The notes below the pieces were generated by a model. It saw nothing but the letters and a program-made list of their open reading frames with translations, was not told where the DNA came from and ran no database searches. A stretch of DNA of 45,054 nucleotides from Pirellulales bacterium (GTDB lineage: Bacteria; Planctomycetota; Planctomycetia; Pirellulales; Lacipirellulaceae): the NCBI GenBank assembly GCA_020849945.1, contig JADZFK010000207.1:1-45054 (forward strand), read 5' to 3'. Positions 1-8,750 of this stretch are shown here, piece by piece (the first letter of the stretch is position 1; every line of letters begins with the position of its first letter). A program made the translations under genes and the position numbers.

Positions 1-130
1 GGAGCCAACGGCGACGGGATTCGAGGTTCTCCCTCGCCGCTGGCTCGGGGTTTAACGAACGATGGGTCCTTCGCTGCGCATGGATCAAAAGACGCCGATA
101 ACGCGAGAAATAGAAAAAACAGCTGGTAGT

Positions 131-174
131 GCGATGTTCCTTCGGGGTCGGAGACCCCTCCTACAAATCATCCC
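131..174. repeat. Dispersed repeat family A, copy 1
   Basis: This 44-base stretch in the gap before the TerC gene aligns without gaps to 44771-44814; by hand count 34 of 44 bases agree. The shared core contains GTCGGAG and CCCCTCCT, which can pair as a small hairpin in this copy (GGGGTC/GACCCC). Bases 1-130 upstream show no gene or other recognisable signal. Confidence 0.6.
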
Positions 175-231
175 CGATTAGCCCGGGAATCGAACTTGTG
201 CCGCTTGCAAGAGTTCGCCAAACTGTTGGGC

Positions 232-1020
232 ATGAATGAGCTACTCGCCCCTGCCTCGCTGATGGCATTGGTCGCCCTGACGACTTTGGAGGTTGTGTTG
301 GGCGTTGATAATTTGGTGTTCATTGCCATTCTCACCGGGCGGCTTCCGCCGGAAGAGCGTGCCTCGGCGCGGCGGTTGGGGCTGGGCATGGCTGCCTTCG
401 GGCGGATCGCACTCTTGCTGGCCGCTTCGTGGGTCGTCACGCTCGAATCTCAGAACCTCATCTCCCTCGCGGGGATCAAACTCTCAGCACGCGATGCCAT
501 CCTGGTTGCGGGCGGCGTGTTTCTACTGGCGAAAGCAACCTGGGAGATTCACGAGTCTATGGAGGGCCATGCCAGCCGACATGCGAAAGGGGATTCTCCC
601 ACCGCGACCGCGGCCAACGTGATCGGCCAAATCCTGCTGCTCGACCTTGTGTTTTCGATCGACTCGGTGCTCACTGCCGTGGCGATGGTGGAACCGGGCA
701 ACACGGCGAAGTACACCTCGGCTCCCATCCCGTTTACTTCCATACCTTGGCCGGCAATGGCCATTATGAGTGCCGCCGTTCTGGCCGCCGTGGCCGTGAT
801 GCTTTGGTTCGTTACGCCCGTCTCAAACTTCATCGAGCGCCATCCGACGGTGAAGATGTTGGCCTTGGCGTTTCTGTTGCTCATCGGCGTCGTGCTGGTG
901 GCCGATGGCTTCGGAACGCACATTCCGCGTGGGTACATTTATTTTGCGATGGGGTTCAGCATATTTGTGGAAATGCTGAACATCAAAGCGGGCAGCCGGC
1001 CCGAGGAAATGCGTTCGTAG
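232..1020 (+). CDS. TerC family integral membrane protein
   Basis: Polytopic inner-membrane protein of the TerC family (tellurium-resistance/Mn export type). About 262 residues with roughly seven hydrophobic segments. The two family signatures are visible: TLEVVLGVDNLVFIAI near residues 18-33, with acidic E20 and D26, and LDLVFSIDSVLTAV near the middle. The C-terminal half (HPTVKMLALAFLLLIGV and GYIYFAMGFSIFVEMLN) is typical of the family. In characterised relatives these acidic motifs belong to metal-ion transport, so metal export is a family-based inference. The ATG at 232 is preferred because the conserved helix begins just after it; a TTG at 196 would add 12 non-conserved residues. It stands alone, with no tellurite-resistance genes nearby. 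Confidence 0.88.
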   Translation: MNELLAPASLMALVALTTLEVVLGVDNLVFIAILTGRLPPEERASARRLGLGMAAFGRIALLLAASWVVTLESQNLISLAGIKLSARDAILVAGGVFLLAKATWEIHESMEGHASRHAKGDSPTATAANVIGQILLLDLVFSIDSVLTAVAMVEPGNTAKYTSAPIPFTSIPWPAMAIMSAAVLAAVAVMLWFVTPVSNFIERHPTVKMLALAFLLLIGVVLVADGFGTHIPRGYIYFAMGFSIFVEMLNIKAGSRPEEMRS

Positions 1021-1068
1021 CATGACTCGAAGAGCCAACCGCCATTGCGTTCAATACCGAGGATGACC

Positions 1069-1353
1069 ATGACGACCGATCCGCGCATGATGTGGCGAGA
1101 TTACTTCTCGAAGTGGCCCGCAAGTATCCCGAAGCGCGGTGTGCTCGTTAGTTCGCTCAACGAAGCGACGCCGTTCAAAGGTTTCCTGATTCGCGAGGAG
1201 ATGTTGCTGCTGGAACGCACGAACCCCGACCCGCTCGGGGCCAGGTTCGTTCTCCTCGGGTTCGACGCGATTCACATGGTCAAACTCATCGACCCGCTTC
1301 GCGAAGAAGCTTTTATCTCAGCCGGCTTCGCGGGGCAACTTGCCCGAACATGA
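1069..1353 (+). CDS. Conserved small protein of unknown function
   Basis: A protein of about 94 residues that I do not recognise. It is mixed alpha/beta and soluble, with no signal peptide, no transmembrane segment and no cysteine. The run VLVSSLNEATPFKGFLIREEMLLLER, followed by RFVLLGFDAIHMVKLIDPL, looks like a small beta-rich fold. The ATG at 1069 sits 6 bases after GAGG (1059-1062), a good ribosome site; ATG 1063 and TTG 1045 are alternative starts in the same frame. It begins 48 bases after terC and may be co-transcribed with it. Confidence 0.6.
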   Translation: MTTDPRMMWRDYFSKWPASIPKRGVLVSSLNEATPFKGFLIREEMLLLERTNPDPLGARFVLLGFDAIHMVKLIDPLREEAFISAGFAGQLART

Positions 1354-1416
1354 TGCTCGGCAGCCGGCTTGCCACAGCAGGCGGGGCGAGGCAATGGGGC
1401 GAGGGGGCGAGGGGGA

Positions 1417-1435
1417 CCGAGCCGAGACGGCTCGG
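1417..1435. repeat. Palindromic repeat family B, copy 1
   Basis: A perfect 7-base stem CCGAGCC/GGCTCGG around a 5-base loop GAGAC, followed by CTAT. The same stem, loop length and trailing CTAT recur at 10191-10209 inside the pseudouridine synthase gene. The 1354-1568 gap that holds this copy also has a G-rich run (1396-1415) and a GGAATTGGAA segment near 1456-1465 shared with the 22.4 kb spacer; no gene is visible in the gap. Confidence 0.6.
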
Positions 1436-1568
1436 CTATCTGTTTGAGGGTGGCGGGGAATTGGAACTGCATTCTGACACCCTCATCCGTTTGCGAGGGG
1501 AGCCGGAGTCGTTGGCGTTGGGAGGAGGAGTTGGTGATTGTGGCCGCGAGGTCGGGTATGATTGCGGG

Positions 1569-2354
1569 ATGAGTAGAAGGTCGCTACGTGATCGGCGAGT
1601 GTTGGTGACCGGTGCTTCGAGTGGGATTGGTCGGGCACTGGCGGTCGAGCTTGCGCGGCATGGCGCGGAGTTAGTGTTAGTGGCGAGGCGAGCGGATCGG
1701 CTGGGGGAGGTTGCGGATGAGATTGCCCGGCTTGGTCGGCGGGCCGTGTGCGTTGTGGGGGATGCGACGGAGGAGGAAACGCGGCGCCGGGCGATTGCCG
1801 CCGCCCGAGATGATCTCGGTGGGTTGGATGTGCTCATCAACAATGCGGGAGTTGCCGCGCATGGGCGATTCTCCGAGGCATCGCCGGGAAGGCTGCGGCC
1901 GATCTTCGAGTTGAATTTCTTCGCGCCGGTGGAATTGATCCGCGAGGCGTTGCCACTGTTGCGAGAAGGTCGGCAACCACTCATTGTGAATGTAGGTTCG
2001 ATCTTGGGCGAGCGGGCATGCCCCCACAAGAGCGAGTATTGTGCCAGCAAGTTTGCGCTTCATGGGTTCAGCCAAGCCGTGAGGCCCGAGCTTGCGAGGC
2101 TGGGGATCGATGTGCTGGTCGTAGCCCCCGGCCCCACCGAGAGCGAACATTTTGATGCGCTGCTGGAAGGAACGGGCGAGTTGCCGTGGGGCGACCCGCA
2201 TCGCACATCGGCCGAAACGGTCGGCAAGCTCATCGTGCGGGCCATCGCACGGAAGCGAAAGCTGCTGGTCGTGGGGCTGCGGAGTCGGCTGTGGTTGATG
2301 CTAGATCGCTGCGCGCCGGGGTTGGTGGAGTGGCTGCTGAGGAGGTATGGATGA
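1569..2354 (+). CDS. Short-chain dehydrogenase/reductase (SDR)
   Basis: Classical SDR oxidoreductase of 261 residues using NAD(H) or NADP(H). The Rossmann fold motif TGASSGIG lies at residues 14-21, NNAG at 91-94, and the catalytic set is complete: S144, Y157 and K161 in the YxxxK arrangement. The arginine-rich stretch after beta-2 (VARRADRL) hints at NADP preference. The C-terminal part, with repeated basic residues and hydrophobic helices, resembles members associated with membranes or lipid substrates, but the substrate cannot be read from sequence. The open frame runs back to 1350; ATG 1569 is chosen because the Rossmann strand starts directly after it and the preceding 73 codons are low-complexity, repeat-derived sequence. 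Confidence 0.87.
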   Translation: MSRRSLRDRRVLVTGASSGIGRALAVELARHGAELVLVARRADRLGEVADEIARLGRRAVCVVGDATEEETRRRAIAAARDDLGGLDVLINNAGVAAHGRFSEASPGRLRPIFELNFFAPVELIREALPLLREGRQPLIVNVGSILGERACPHKSEYCASKFALHGFSQAVRPELARLGIDVLVVAPGPTESEHFDALLEGTGELPWGDPHRTSAETVGKLIVRAIARKRKLLVVGLRSRLWLMLDRCAPGLVEWLLRRYG

Positions 2355-2370
2355 GTTGAGAGTTGGGGCC

Positions 2371-2383
2371 TGCCATAATGGCA
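2371..2383. promoter_or_regulatory. Palindrome upstream of the sigma-54 promoter
   Basis: TGCCATAATGGCA is a perfect 13-base palindrome about 100 bases upstream of the -24 element at 2477, the usual distance for a sigma-54 activator site. Its role as an enhancer is inferred from position only. Confidence 0.3.
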
Positions 2384-2476
2384 TTACTGCGGGGGAATGG
2401 AGAGGGGGGGGATTGTGTGTGGCTGTAATCGCGCAAGTCATTTCATTTCAATGATTTGTGACACACACCCTGGCGG

Positions 2477-2492
2477 TGGCACGCGGGTTGCG
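2477..2492 (+). promoter_or_regulatory. Sigma-54 (-24/-12) promoter of groEL1
   Basis: TGGCAC, five bases, then TTGC (2477-2491) matches the RpoN consensus exactly, with GG and GC separated by the required 10 bases. The predicted start is near 2503, giving a leader of about 160 bases before groEL1 at 2664. No CIRCE operator (HrcA site) is visible in this gap, so the usual heat-shock repressor control appears absent here. Confidence 0.75.
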
Positions 2493-2663
2493 TAATACTA
2501 GGGTCACTTCGCGGTGCGCTGCCATTTTTGGCGGCGTTTGCCGGAGACCCGCAAATATGGCGAGGCAAGTGGCCGGGCTGTCGGCCGAGAGTTTGCCTGC
2601 TTTCTTTCTGCAATCGAAGACGGAATCACATCCACCACGAAATTTGAACGGAGGGATTGTCGC

Positions 2664-4343
2664 GTGGCAGCAAAACAGATGGTATTTGATGATGAGGCCC
2701 GAGCGCCGTTGGCGGCCGGTGTCGATAAGTTGGCCCGGGCCGTTCGCAGCACGCTTGGCCCACGTGGCCGGAACGCGGTGCTCGATAAAGGTTGGGGTTC
2801 GCCCAAGGTAACGAAGGACGGCGTGACGGTTGCCCAAGATATTGATCTCGACGACCCGTTCGAGAACTTGGGTGCCCAGCTTGTGAAGGAAGCGGCGAGC
2901 AAGACGGGCGACGTGGCGGGCGACGGCACGACGACGGCCACCGTGTTGGCCGAGGGGATTTTCCGCGAAGGGCTGAAGATGATAGCCGCGGGTGCCGATG
3001 CGATGGCGTTGAGCCGGGGCATCCACAAGGCGGTGGCGGCGGTTGATGAAGCGATTGCAAAGCAGGCCGAGGCGGTCGATATCAAGGATAAGAAGAGCCT
3101 GCAGCAAGTCGCCACGATCGCGGGCAACAACGACCCCTCGATCGGCACGGTGCTGGCCGATGCCTTCACGAAGGTCGGCAAGGACGGCGTGATCACGGTG
3201 GATGAAGGCCGCGGCAGCGAAACGACCGTCGAGGTTGTCGAGGGGATGCAGTTCGATCGCGGTTTCCTTTCGCCGCATTTCGTTACGAACCAAGATGAGC
3301 AAGAAGTCGAGTTGGAAGGATGCTACATCCTGGTTTACGAAGAAAAGATTTCGAGCGCAAAGAACCTGGTTCCGATTTTGGAAGCCGTTTCAAAGGCGGG
3401 CAAGCCGCTGCTGATTATCGCCGAGGACGTGGAAGGCGAAGCGCTGGCCACGCTGGTGGTGAACAAGCTGCGCGGCATTCTGCAAGTGTGTGCCGTGAAG
3501 GCGCCGGGCTACGGCGATCGCCGCAAGGCCATGCTTGGCGATATCGCCACACTTACCGGCGCGACCGCGATCTTCAAAGACCTGGGCATCAAGCTCGACG
3601 GCCTCAAGCTTTCCGATCTTGGTCGGGCCAAGAAGGTGACGATTTCATCGGAGAACACGACGATCATCAGCGGCGCGGGAGACAAGCAGGCGATTGTCGG
3701 GCGTGCCGAACAGATTCGTCGCGAGATCGAAACGACCGATAGCGACTACGACCGCGAGAAGCTGCAAGAACGGCTGGCGAAACTGGCCGGCGGCGTTGCA
3801 CAGATCAAGGTCGGCGCGGCGACAGAATCGGAGATGAAGGAGAAGAAGGCGTTGTTCGATGACGCCAAGTCGGCGGTGGCCGCGGCGCTGGCCGAGGGCA
3901 TCGTCGTGGGCGGCGGCGTGGCATTGCTTCGCTGCGAGAAGACACTGAAGAAGCTCGACCTGGCGGGCGATGAGAAGCACGGCGCCGAGATCGTCAGCAA
4001 CGTGCTGCACTACCCGCTGCGTTACATTGCCGAAAACGCGGGCGTGGATGGCGACGTGGTCGTCAACCGTGTTCGCCAGCTGAAAGGCAAGAACGAAGGT
4101 TACAACGCGGATAAGGATGAGTACGGCGACCTGGTAGCCGCTGGCGTGGTTGATCCGGCCAAGGTCGTGCGGACGGCGTTGCAAAACGCGGCCAGCGTGG
4201 CGGCCTTGCTGCTCACGACCGAATCGCTGATCACCGAAATCCCGAAGGATGAAGAAGAGCCGGCCGGCGGCCATCACCACGACCACGGCATGGGAGGCAT
4301 GGGCGGAATGGGTGGCATGGGCGGCATGGGTGGCATGATGTAA
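2664..4343 (+). CDS. groEL: 60 kDa chaperonin GroEL, paralogue 1
   Basis: ATP-dependent cytosolic folding chaperonin, 559 residues. GTG start at 2664, with GGAGG at 2650-2654 ahead of it; this start places the ATP-site aspartate of [11 protein letters not shown] at residue 87, its position in Escherichia coli GroEL. Equatorial, intermediate and apical segments are all present ([39 protein letters not shown]). The ATPase aspartate equivalent to D398 is kept in FDDAKSAV, though the residues around it differ from paralogue 2. The tail is Gly-Met rich (five GGM units) preceded by a GGHHHDHG cluster that could bind metal. It lies upstream of groES, the reverse of the common groES-groEL order, under a sigma-54 promoter. 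Confidence 0.96.
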   Translation: MAAKQMVFDDEARAPLAAGVDKLARAVRSTLGPRGRNAVLDKGWGSPKVTKDGVTVAQDIDLDDPFENLGAQLVKEAASKTGDVAGDGTTTATVLAEGIFREGLKMIAAGADAMALSRGIHKAVAAVDEAIAKQAEAVDIKDKKSLQQVATIAGNNDPSIGTVLADAFTKVGKDGVITVDEGRGSETTVEVVEGMQFDRGFLSPHFVTNQDEQEVELEGCYILVYEEKISSAKNLVPILEAVSKAGKPLLIIAEDVEGEALATLVVNKLRGILQVCAVKAPGYGDRRKAMLGDIATLTGATAIFKDLGIKLDGLKLSDLGRAKKVTISSENTTIISGAGDKQAIVGRAEQIRREIETTDSDYDREKLQERLAKLAGGVAQIKVGAATESEMKEKKALFDDAKSAVAAALAEGIVVGGGVALLRCEKTLKKLDLAGDEKHGAEIVSNVLHYPLRYIAENAGVDGDVVVNRVRQLKGKNEGYNADKDEYGDLVAAGVVDPAKVVRTALQNAASVAALLLTTESLITEIPKDEEEPAGGHHHDHGMGGMGGMGGMGGMGGMM

Positions 4344-4488
4344 GGGCGTGGGGGTCGAGGGACTAAGGCCTCGGGCCAGAAGATGGCTGAGGACTCGAGC
4401 TCTCGCCTGCGGCTTAGCCGGGCCAGGGAACTTGCGATAAACCAACAGTAACAATTCAAACCAAATCAAATACATAAGGAAATCAAGA

Positions 4489-4788
4489 ATGGCCAAGATT
4501 AAACTTCGTCCGCTGGATGATCGAGTGGTGGTGGAACCGTTGGAAGCCGAAGAGATGACGGCGGGTGGGATCGTGCTGCCGGATGCGGCTCAAGAGAAAC
4601 CGCAGCGTGGCAAGGTGGTTGCCTGTGGGCCGGGCAAGCTTCTCGATTCGGGCAGCCGTGGCGAGCTTTCGGTGAAAGTTGGCGACGAGGTGATCTACGG
4701 CAAGTACGGCGGTTCGGAAGTGGAAGTGAACGGCGAGGAATACAAGATTCTCCGCGAGAGCGATATTTTGGCGAAGGTCGTTAGCTAA
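4489..4788 (+). CDS. groES: Co-chaperonin GroES
   Basis: Ten-kDa heptameric lid for GroEL, 99 residues, full length. The N-terminal [16 protein letters not shown] strand, the mobile loop [18 protein letters not shown] that contacts GroEL, and the C-terminal [13 protein letters not shown] are all present. The start is preceded by AAGGA at 4475-4479. It is the only groES in the window and lies between two GroEL genes, so one lid may serve both. The gap of 145 bases after groEL1 has no clear terminator, which fits read-through from the upstream promoter. Confidence 0.96.
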   Translation: MAKIKLRPLDDRVVVEPLEAEEMTAGGIVLPDAAQEKPQRGKVVACGPGKLLDSGSRGELSVKVGDEVIYGKYGGSEVEVNGEEYKILRESDILAKVVS

Positions 4789-4808
4789 TAACCAAGGATC
4801 AGAAAACG

Positions 4809-4970
4809 GTTTCACGCAGAGGCGCAGAGTTCGCGGAGGAGAAGAACACTAATCTCCGCTGATTCACGCTAATTGCATTCTCGAATCATTCGTGTTGATT
4901 AGTGGAAATTAGTGTTCAAGAAGTTAGAAGAAACATTTCTCCGCGCCCTTTGCGACTCTGCGTGAGAAAC
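4809..4970. repeat. Long nested inverted repeat between groES and groEL2
   Basis: The outer arms begin GTTTCACGCAGAGGCGC (4809 onward) and end GACTCTGCGTGAGAAAC (to 4970). Inner arms AACACTAATCTCC (from 4845) and GGAAATTAGTGTT (to 4916) are also complementary. The result is a nested hairpin filling almost the whole 202-base gap. The arms resemble CGCAGAG-type dispersed repeats known from many bacteria (from memory). Confidence 0.7.
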
Positions 4971-4990
4971 TTTATTGAGGAACCTAAATC

Positions 4991-6610
4991 GTGGCAAAGC
5001 AATTGATGTTCGACGACGCCGCCCGAGCCAAGATGCTGGCGGGTGTCGATAAGTTGGCCGACGCCGTGGCCGTTACGCTCGGCCCGCGCGGCCGCAATGT
5101 GATAATCAACAAGTCGTTCGGCGGCCCGACCGTGACGAAAGACGGCGTAACCGTCAGCAAGGAAATCGAGCTGGAAGACCCGTTCGAGAACATGGGCGCT
5201 AAGCTGGTACACGAGGTGGCCGATAAGACCTCGACACTGGCGGGCGACGGCACGACGACGGCCACGGTGCTGGCTCGCGCGATCTTGCGGGAAGGGACAC
5301 GGAACATTGTGGCGGGGAGCAACCCGATGGCCGTTCGCCGCGGGATCGAGAAGGCGGTGGCCGCCGCGACCGAGCATCTTGACAAGATGGCCAAAAAGGT
5401 CACTAGCAAAGAGGAAATTGCCCATGTTGGCGCGATCAGCGCGAACAACGACCGCGTGATTGGCGACTTGCTGGCCGATGCGATGGAGAAGGTCGGCAAA
5501 GATGGCGTGATTACGGTGGAAGAAGGCAAGACGACCGAGACGACGCTCGAACTAGTCGAGGGCATGCAGTTCGATAAGGGTTACCAGTCGCCCTACTTCA
5601 TCAACCACCCGGCGACGATGGAGTGCGTGCTGGAAGACGCGCTCATCCTGATCCACGAGAAGAAGATCGGCAATCTGCGCGAGTTGCTGCCGATTTTGGA
5701 GCAGGTGAGCCAGAAGGCTAAGCCGCTGCTCATTATTGCGGAAGATGTGGAAGGCGAAGCGTTGGCGGCGTTGGTGGTGAACAAGCTGCGTGGCATTTTG
5801 AATGTGTGTGCCGTGAAGGCGCCCGGTTTCGGCGATCGCCGCAAGGCGATGTTGGCCGATATCGCCACGCTAACCGGCGGCACAGTGATGAGCGAAGACT
5901 TGGGCAAGAAGCTCGAGAACATCACGCTGGAAGAGCTTGGCCGCGCGAAGCGGATCACCGTGACAAAGGACAACACGACGATCGTTCAAGGCGCTGGCCG
6001 CAGGGAAGACGTACAGAAGCGGATCGAGCAGATTCGCAAGGCGATCGAAAGCTCGACGAGCGATTACGACCGCGAGAAGCTGCAAGAGCGGCTGGCGAAG
6101 CTGACGGGCGGCGTGGCGATTATTTCGGTCGGTGCCTCGAGCGAGGCGGACATGAAGCAGAAGAAGGCCCGCGTGGAAGACGCGCTTCATGCCACCCGAG
6201 CGGCCGTGGAGGAAGGCATTCTTCCTGGCGGCGGGGTCGCGCTTGTGCGTTGCGAAGACGCAGTGGAAAAGGCCCGTTCCAGCGCGAAGGGGGACGAGCG
6301 GATCGGCGTGGATATTATTTTGGGTGTGCTTCAATCGCCGCTCAAGCAAATTGCCGATAACTGTGGCCTTTCGGGCAGCGTGGTGGCGGATGAAGTGGCT
6401 CAGAAATCGACCAACATTGGCTATGACGCCAACGCTGGCGAGTACACCGACATGATGAAGGCCGGCATCCTCGACCCGACGAAGGTCGTGAAGGCCGCGC
6501 TGACGAATGCCGCGAGTATCGCCAGCCTGATGCTGACGACCGAGGCCCTCGTGACGAACTTCGATAAGAAGGACGAAGGCAAGAAGGCCGTCATTGGCAG
6601 TGTTCGGTAG
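4991..6610 (+). CDS. groEL: 60 kDa chaperonin GroEL, paralogue 2
   Basis: Second GroEL, 539 residues, GTG start at 4991 with GAGGAA at 4976-4981. The whole chaperonin fold is present, with [11 protein letters not shown] (D86), [15 protein letters not shown] and the D398-equivalent region [14 protein letters not shown] in canonical form, closer to Escherichia coli GroEL in this segment than paralogue 1. The C-terminus ends [14 protein letters not shown]: the Gly-Met tail that lines the cavity floor in most GroELs is missing. The two copies are clearly diverged rather than a recent duplication, so different client sets or conditions are likely (inference). Confidence 0.95.
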   Translation: MAKQLMFDDAARAKMLAGVDKLADAVAVTLGPRGRNVIINKSFGGPTVTKDGVTVSKEIELEDPFENMGAKLVHEVADKTSTLAGDGTTTATVLARAILREGTRNIVAGSNPMAVRRGIEKAVAAATEHLDKMAKKVTSKEEIAHVGAISANNDRVIGDLLADAMEKVGKDGVITVEEGKTTETTLELVEGMQFDKGYQSPYFINHPATMECVLEDALILIHEKKIGNLRELLPILEQVSQKAKPLLIIAEDVEGEALAALVVNKLRGILNVCAVKAPGFGDRRKAMLADIATLTGGTVMSEDLGKKLENITLEELGRAKRITVTKDNTTIVQGAGRREDVQKRIEQIRKAIESSTSDYDREKLQERLAKLTGGVAIISVGASSEADMKQKKARVEDALHATRAAVEEGILPGGGVALVRCEDAVEKARSSAKGDERIGVDIILGVLQSPLKQIADNCGLSGSVVADEVAQKSTNIGYDANAGEYTDMMKAGILDPTKVVKAALTNAASIASLMLTTEALVTNFDKKDEGKKAVIGSVR

Positions 6611-6623
6611 TGCGATACTTTAG

Positions 6624-6705
6624 CTGTCAGCCGCCAGTTGTCAGCCGTCAGTAGTCAGTCAGCAAAGTATTGGATTGGCTGATGGCTGAAAGCTGACGGC
6701 TGACG
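6624..6705. repeat. Paired 7-base repeat arrays between groEL2 and dnaJ
   Basis: Five in-phase heptads of form NNGTCAG or close (6624-6658) are followed by four heptads GCTGANN (6678-6705). The second array is roughly the reverse complement of the first, so the spacer can fold as a hairpin. The units vary in the first two bases while the other positions stay nearly fixed. Confidence 0.7.
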
Positions 6706-6718
6706 GCTTTGCATACAC

Positions 6719-7852
6719 ATGGCCCAGCGCGATTATTACGAGGTTCTCGGCATCGCACGGTCCGCTTCTGGAAGCGAGATCGCGGGGGCGTATCGCAAGT
6801 TGGCGGTGAAGTATCACCCAGATCGCAACCCGGATGATGACGAGGCGATCGATCGGTTCAAGGAGGCGGCCGAGGCGTTCGAGGTGCTGAACGACCCCGA
6901 GAAGCGTGCGAGCTACGACCGGTTCGGTCATGCGGGGGTGAATGGCCAACAAGGTGCTCACCATTTTACGGATGTCGAAGATATTTTCTCGGCGTTTGGC
7001 GATATCTTTGGCGACCTGTTCGGCGGCGGTCGCCAGCGGAATCGGCCGCAAAAAGGGCGTGATGTGCGGAGCGATGTCACGCTCACGCTGAAGGAAGCGG
7101 CGGCGGGCGTAACGAAGACGGTTGAGTTCCAGCGGCACGACACCTGCGAGAAGTGTTCGGGAAGTGGTGCGGCCGAGGGAAGCCGGCGCGAGTTGTGCAA
7201 CTACTGCCGAGGCCAAGGGCGCGTGATTCAGGCGGCCGGCATCGTTCGCATTCAAACGACGTGCCCCGCGTGCCACGGCGAAGGCTCGACGATCAAACAG
7301 CCGTGCACGGGTTGCCGGGGCAGCGGCCAGGTATTGAAGAAGGTCACGACAGAGGTGCAGATACCGGCGGGTGTGGATGATGAGATGCGAGTTCGCATCA
7401 CGGGCCAGGGCGAACCCAGCCCCAACGGCGGACCGCCGGGCGATTGCTACTGTTTTATTTCGGTGTTGCCACATCCGCTGTTCGAGCGAGATGGGCAGCA
7501 CCTGGTGTGCCGGGTGCCGATTACTTACGCGCAGGCGGCGTTGGGGGCCAGTTTGGAAGTGCCGACGCTGGAAGGGCGAGGCGAAGTTGAAATTCCGGCG
7601 GGAACGCAATCGGGTACCGTGTTCAAATTGGGCGGCAAGGGGATGCCGGATCCGCGGCGGCGGGGGCTAGGAGACCTGCTCGTGCAGGTGGTGATCGAGG
7701 TGCCGAAGAAGCTGAGCAAGGATGAGGAAGTTCTTCTGCGCGAACTTGCGGAACTGGAACACAAGCACGTGGCTCCCGAACGCAAGAGCTTCTTTACGAA
7801 GCTGAAGGATTACTTCACAGCGGATGACGACACGGCTCAGGCACGGAACTGA
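6719..7852 (+). CDS. dnaJ: Chaperone protein DnaJ
   Basis: Hsp40 co-chaperone that delivers clients to DnaK and stimulates its ATPase; 377 residues. The J domain at residues 5-70 has the HPD motif at 33-35. The glycine/phenylalanine region around 75-110 is short. Four zinc-binding repeats follow: CEKCSGSG, CNYCRGQG, CPACHGEG and CTGCRGSG, making a type I DnaJ. The C-terminal substrate-binding domains are complete. It lies 108 bases after groEL2 and before grpE, but dnaK is not in the window, so the third partner of the machine must be encoded elsewhere. No convincing ribosome site precedes the ATG. Confidence 0.95.
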   Translation: MAQRDYYEVLGIARSASGSEIAGAYRKLAVKYHPDRNPDDDEAIDRFKEAAEAFEVLNDPEKRASYDRFGHAGVNGQQGAHHFTDVEDIFSAFGDIFGDLFGGGRQRNRPQKGRDVRSDVTLTLKEAAAGVTKTVEFQRHDTCEKCSGSGAAEGSRRELCNYCRGQGRVIQAAGIVRIQTTCPACHGEGSTIKQPCTGCRGSGQVLKKVTTEVQIPAGVDDEMRVRITGQGEPSPNGGPPGDCYCFISVLPHPLFERDGQHLVCRVPITYAQAALGASLEVPTLEGRGEVEIPAGTQSGTVFKLGGKGMPDPRRRGLGDLLVQVVIEVPKKLSKDEEVLLRELAELEHKHVAPERKSFFTKLKDYFTADDDTAQARN

Positions 7853-7871
7853 CCATTGATGGGAACGAAAA

Positions 7872-8046
7872 GAGTCTCTCGCAAAGGCGCGAAGCAATCA
7901 CTTATTCATTGCAGCGACACGAAGAACACGACGGATTAAACCACGAATAACAGATATTCACGCTCCTGCCTTGTCCGTCGTGCTCTCCGTGTCGTTGTGG
8001 TGAAAAACCTCGGCAGCTTTGCGGTTTCGCGGCTTTACGAGAGACA
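7872..8046. repeat. Long inverted repeat between dnaJ and grpE
   Basis: The left arm (7872 to about 7934) contains GAGTCTCTCGCAAAG and CGACACGAAGAACACGACGGA. The right arm (about 7973-8046) contains the complements TCCGTCGTGCTCTCCGTGTCG and CTTTACGAGAGACAC. Imperfect pairing spans nearly all of the 230-base gap. No gene is visible in it. Confidence 0.7.
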
Positions 8047-8082
8047 CTATTGTGGATGACCGACGAGAAGGAATAGGGTTCT

Positions 8083-8616
8083 ATGAACGGTACAGATGAT
8101 CAATCGGATTCGGCAGACGTCGCGGTCGATCGGGCGTTGGACGAAACCTGTTTGGAGAATCGGGACGAGAAATCCTCGGCGGCCGTGGCGGAGTTGAACG
8201 ATCGTTTGTTGCGGTTGCAGGCCGAGATGCAGAACTTGCGGAATCGCACATCACGCGAAATTGCCGATGAGCGGAAGTACGCGGTGCTGCCCGTGGTGCG
8301 AGATCTGTTGCCGGTCGTCGATAATATCGACCGGGCGATTGAGGCGGCCGAAAAGGTCGGCGAAGCGGAAAACCTGCTGGCCGGTTTTCGGCTCGTAAAG
8401 CAACAGCTCCACACGTTGTTGGCTTCCCACCAGTGCGAAGTTATTGCGGCCGAGGGCCAGGTGTTCGACCCGAATTTTCATCAGGCGATTTTGCAGCAGC
8501 CGTCGGCCGAGGTTCCGGCGGGCAACATTGTGCTGATTGCCCAAACGGGCTACAAGCTGCACGATCGCGTGGTTCGGCCGGCGCAGGTGATTGTATCGAG
8601 CGGGCCGCCATCGTAG
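8083..8616 (+). CDS. grpE: Nucleotide exchange factor GrpE
   Basis: Exchanges ADP for ATP on DnaK; 177 residues. The long N-terminal helix (about residues 25-95, with LRLQAEMQNLRNRTSREI) forms the coiled-coil dimer stalk. The C-terminal beta-wing carries the family signature GQVFDPNFHQAI and ends with GYKLHDRVVRPAQVIVS. GAAGGA at 8066-8071 gives a good ribosome site for the ATG at 8083. It follows dnaJ behind a long palindromic spacer and is the last chaperone gene of the cluster. Confidence 0.93.
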   Translation: MNGTDDQSDSADVAVDRALDETCLENRDEKSSAAVAELNDRLLRLQAEMQNLRNRTSREIADERKYAVLPVVRDLLPVVDNIDRAIEAAEKVGEAENLLAGFRLVKQQLHTLLASHQCEVIAAEGQVFDPNFHQAILQQPSAEVPAGNIVLIAQTGYKLHDRVVRPAQVIVSSGPPS

Positions 8617-8712
8617 GTGGTCTTAAACGTGTATCTCAACAACATGTGAACTTAACGTTGAATGGCAGTCAATTCGGCGTTGCCGCCGACGCTAATCGTT
8701 GCGAATAATATC

Positions 8713-8747
8713 CCTGCTTCCTGCATCCCCCATCCTGCATCCTTCCT
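8713..8747. repeat. Five tandem 7-base units before the FmdB gene
   Basis: CCTGCTT, CCTGCAT, CCCCCAT, CCTGCAT and CCTTCCT run in phase up to three bases before the ATG at 8751. This pyrimidine-rich tract leaves no room for a Shine-Dalgarno site. Confidence 0.6.
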
Positions 8748-8750
8748 CCC

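Noticed and set aside
2448-3302. Long reverse-strand frame of 284 codons across the start of groEL1
   Set aside because: Mirror frame of a highly conserved gene; no ribosome site and no family resemblance. Similar mirror frames occur over most genes here.
4430-4445. Possible sigma-54 element before groES (GGGCCAGGGAACTTGC)
   Set aside because: The GG to GC spacing is one base too long, and the -24 box is poor.
6693-6712. Possible sigma-54 element before dnaJ (GGCTGACGGCTTTGC)
   Set aside because: Spacing is off by one and the sequence is part of the heptad array.
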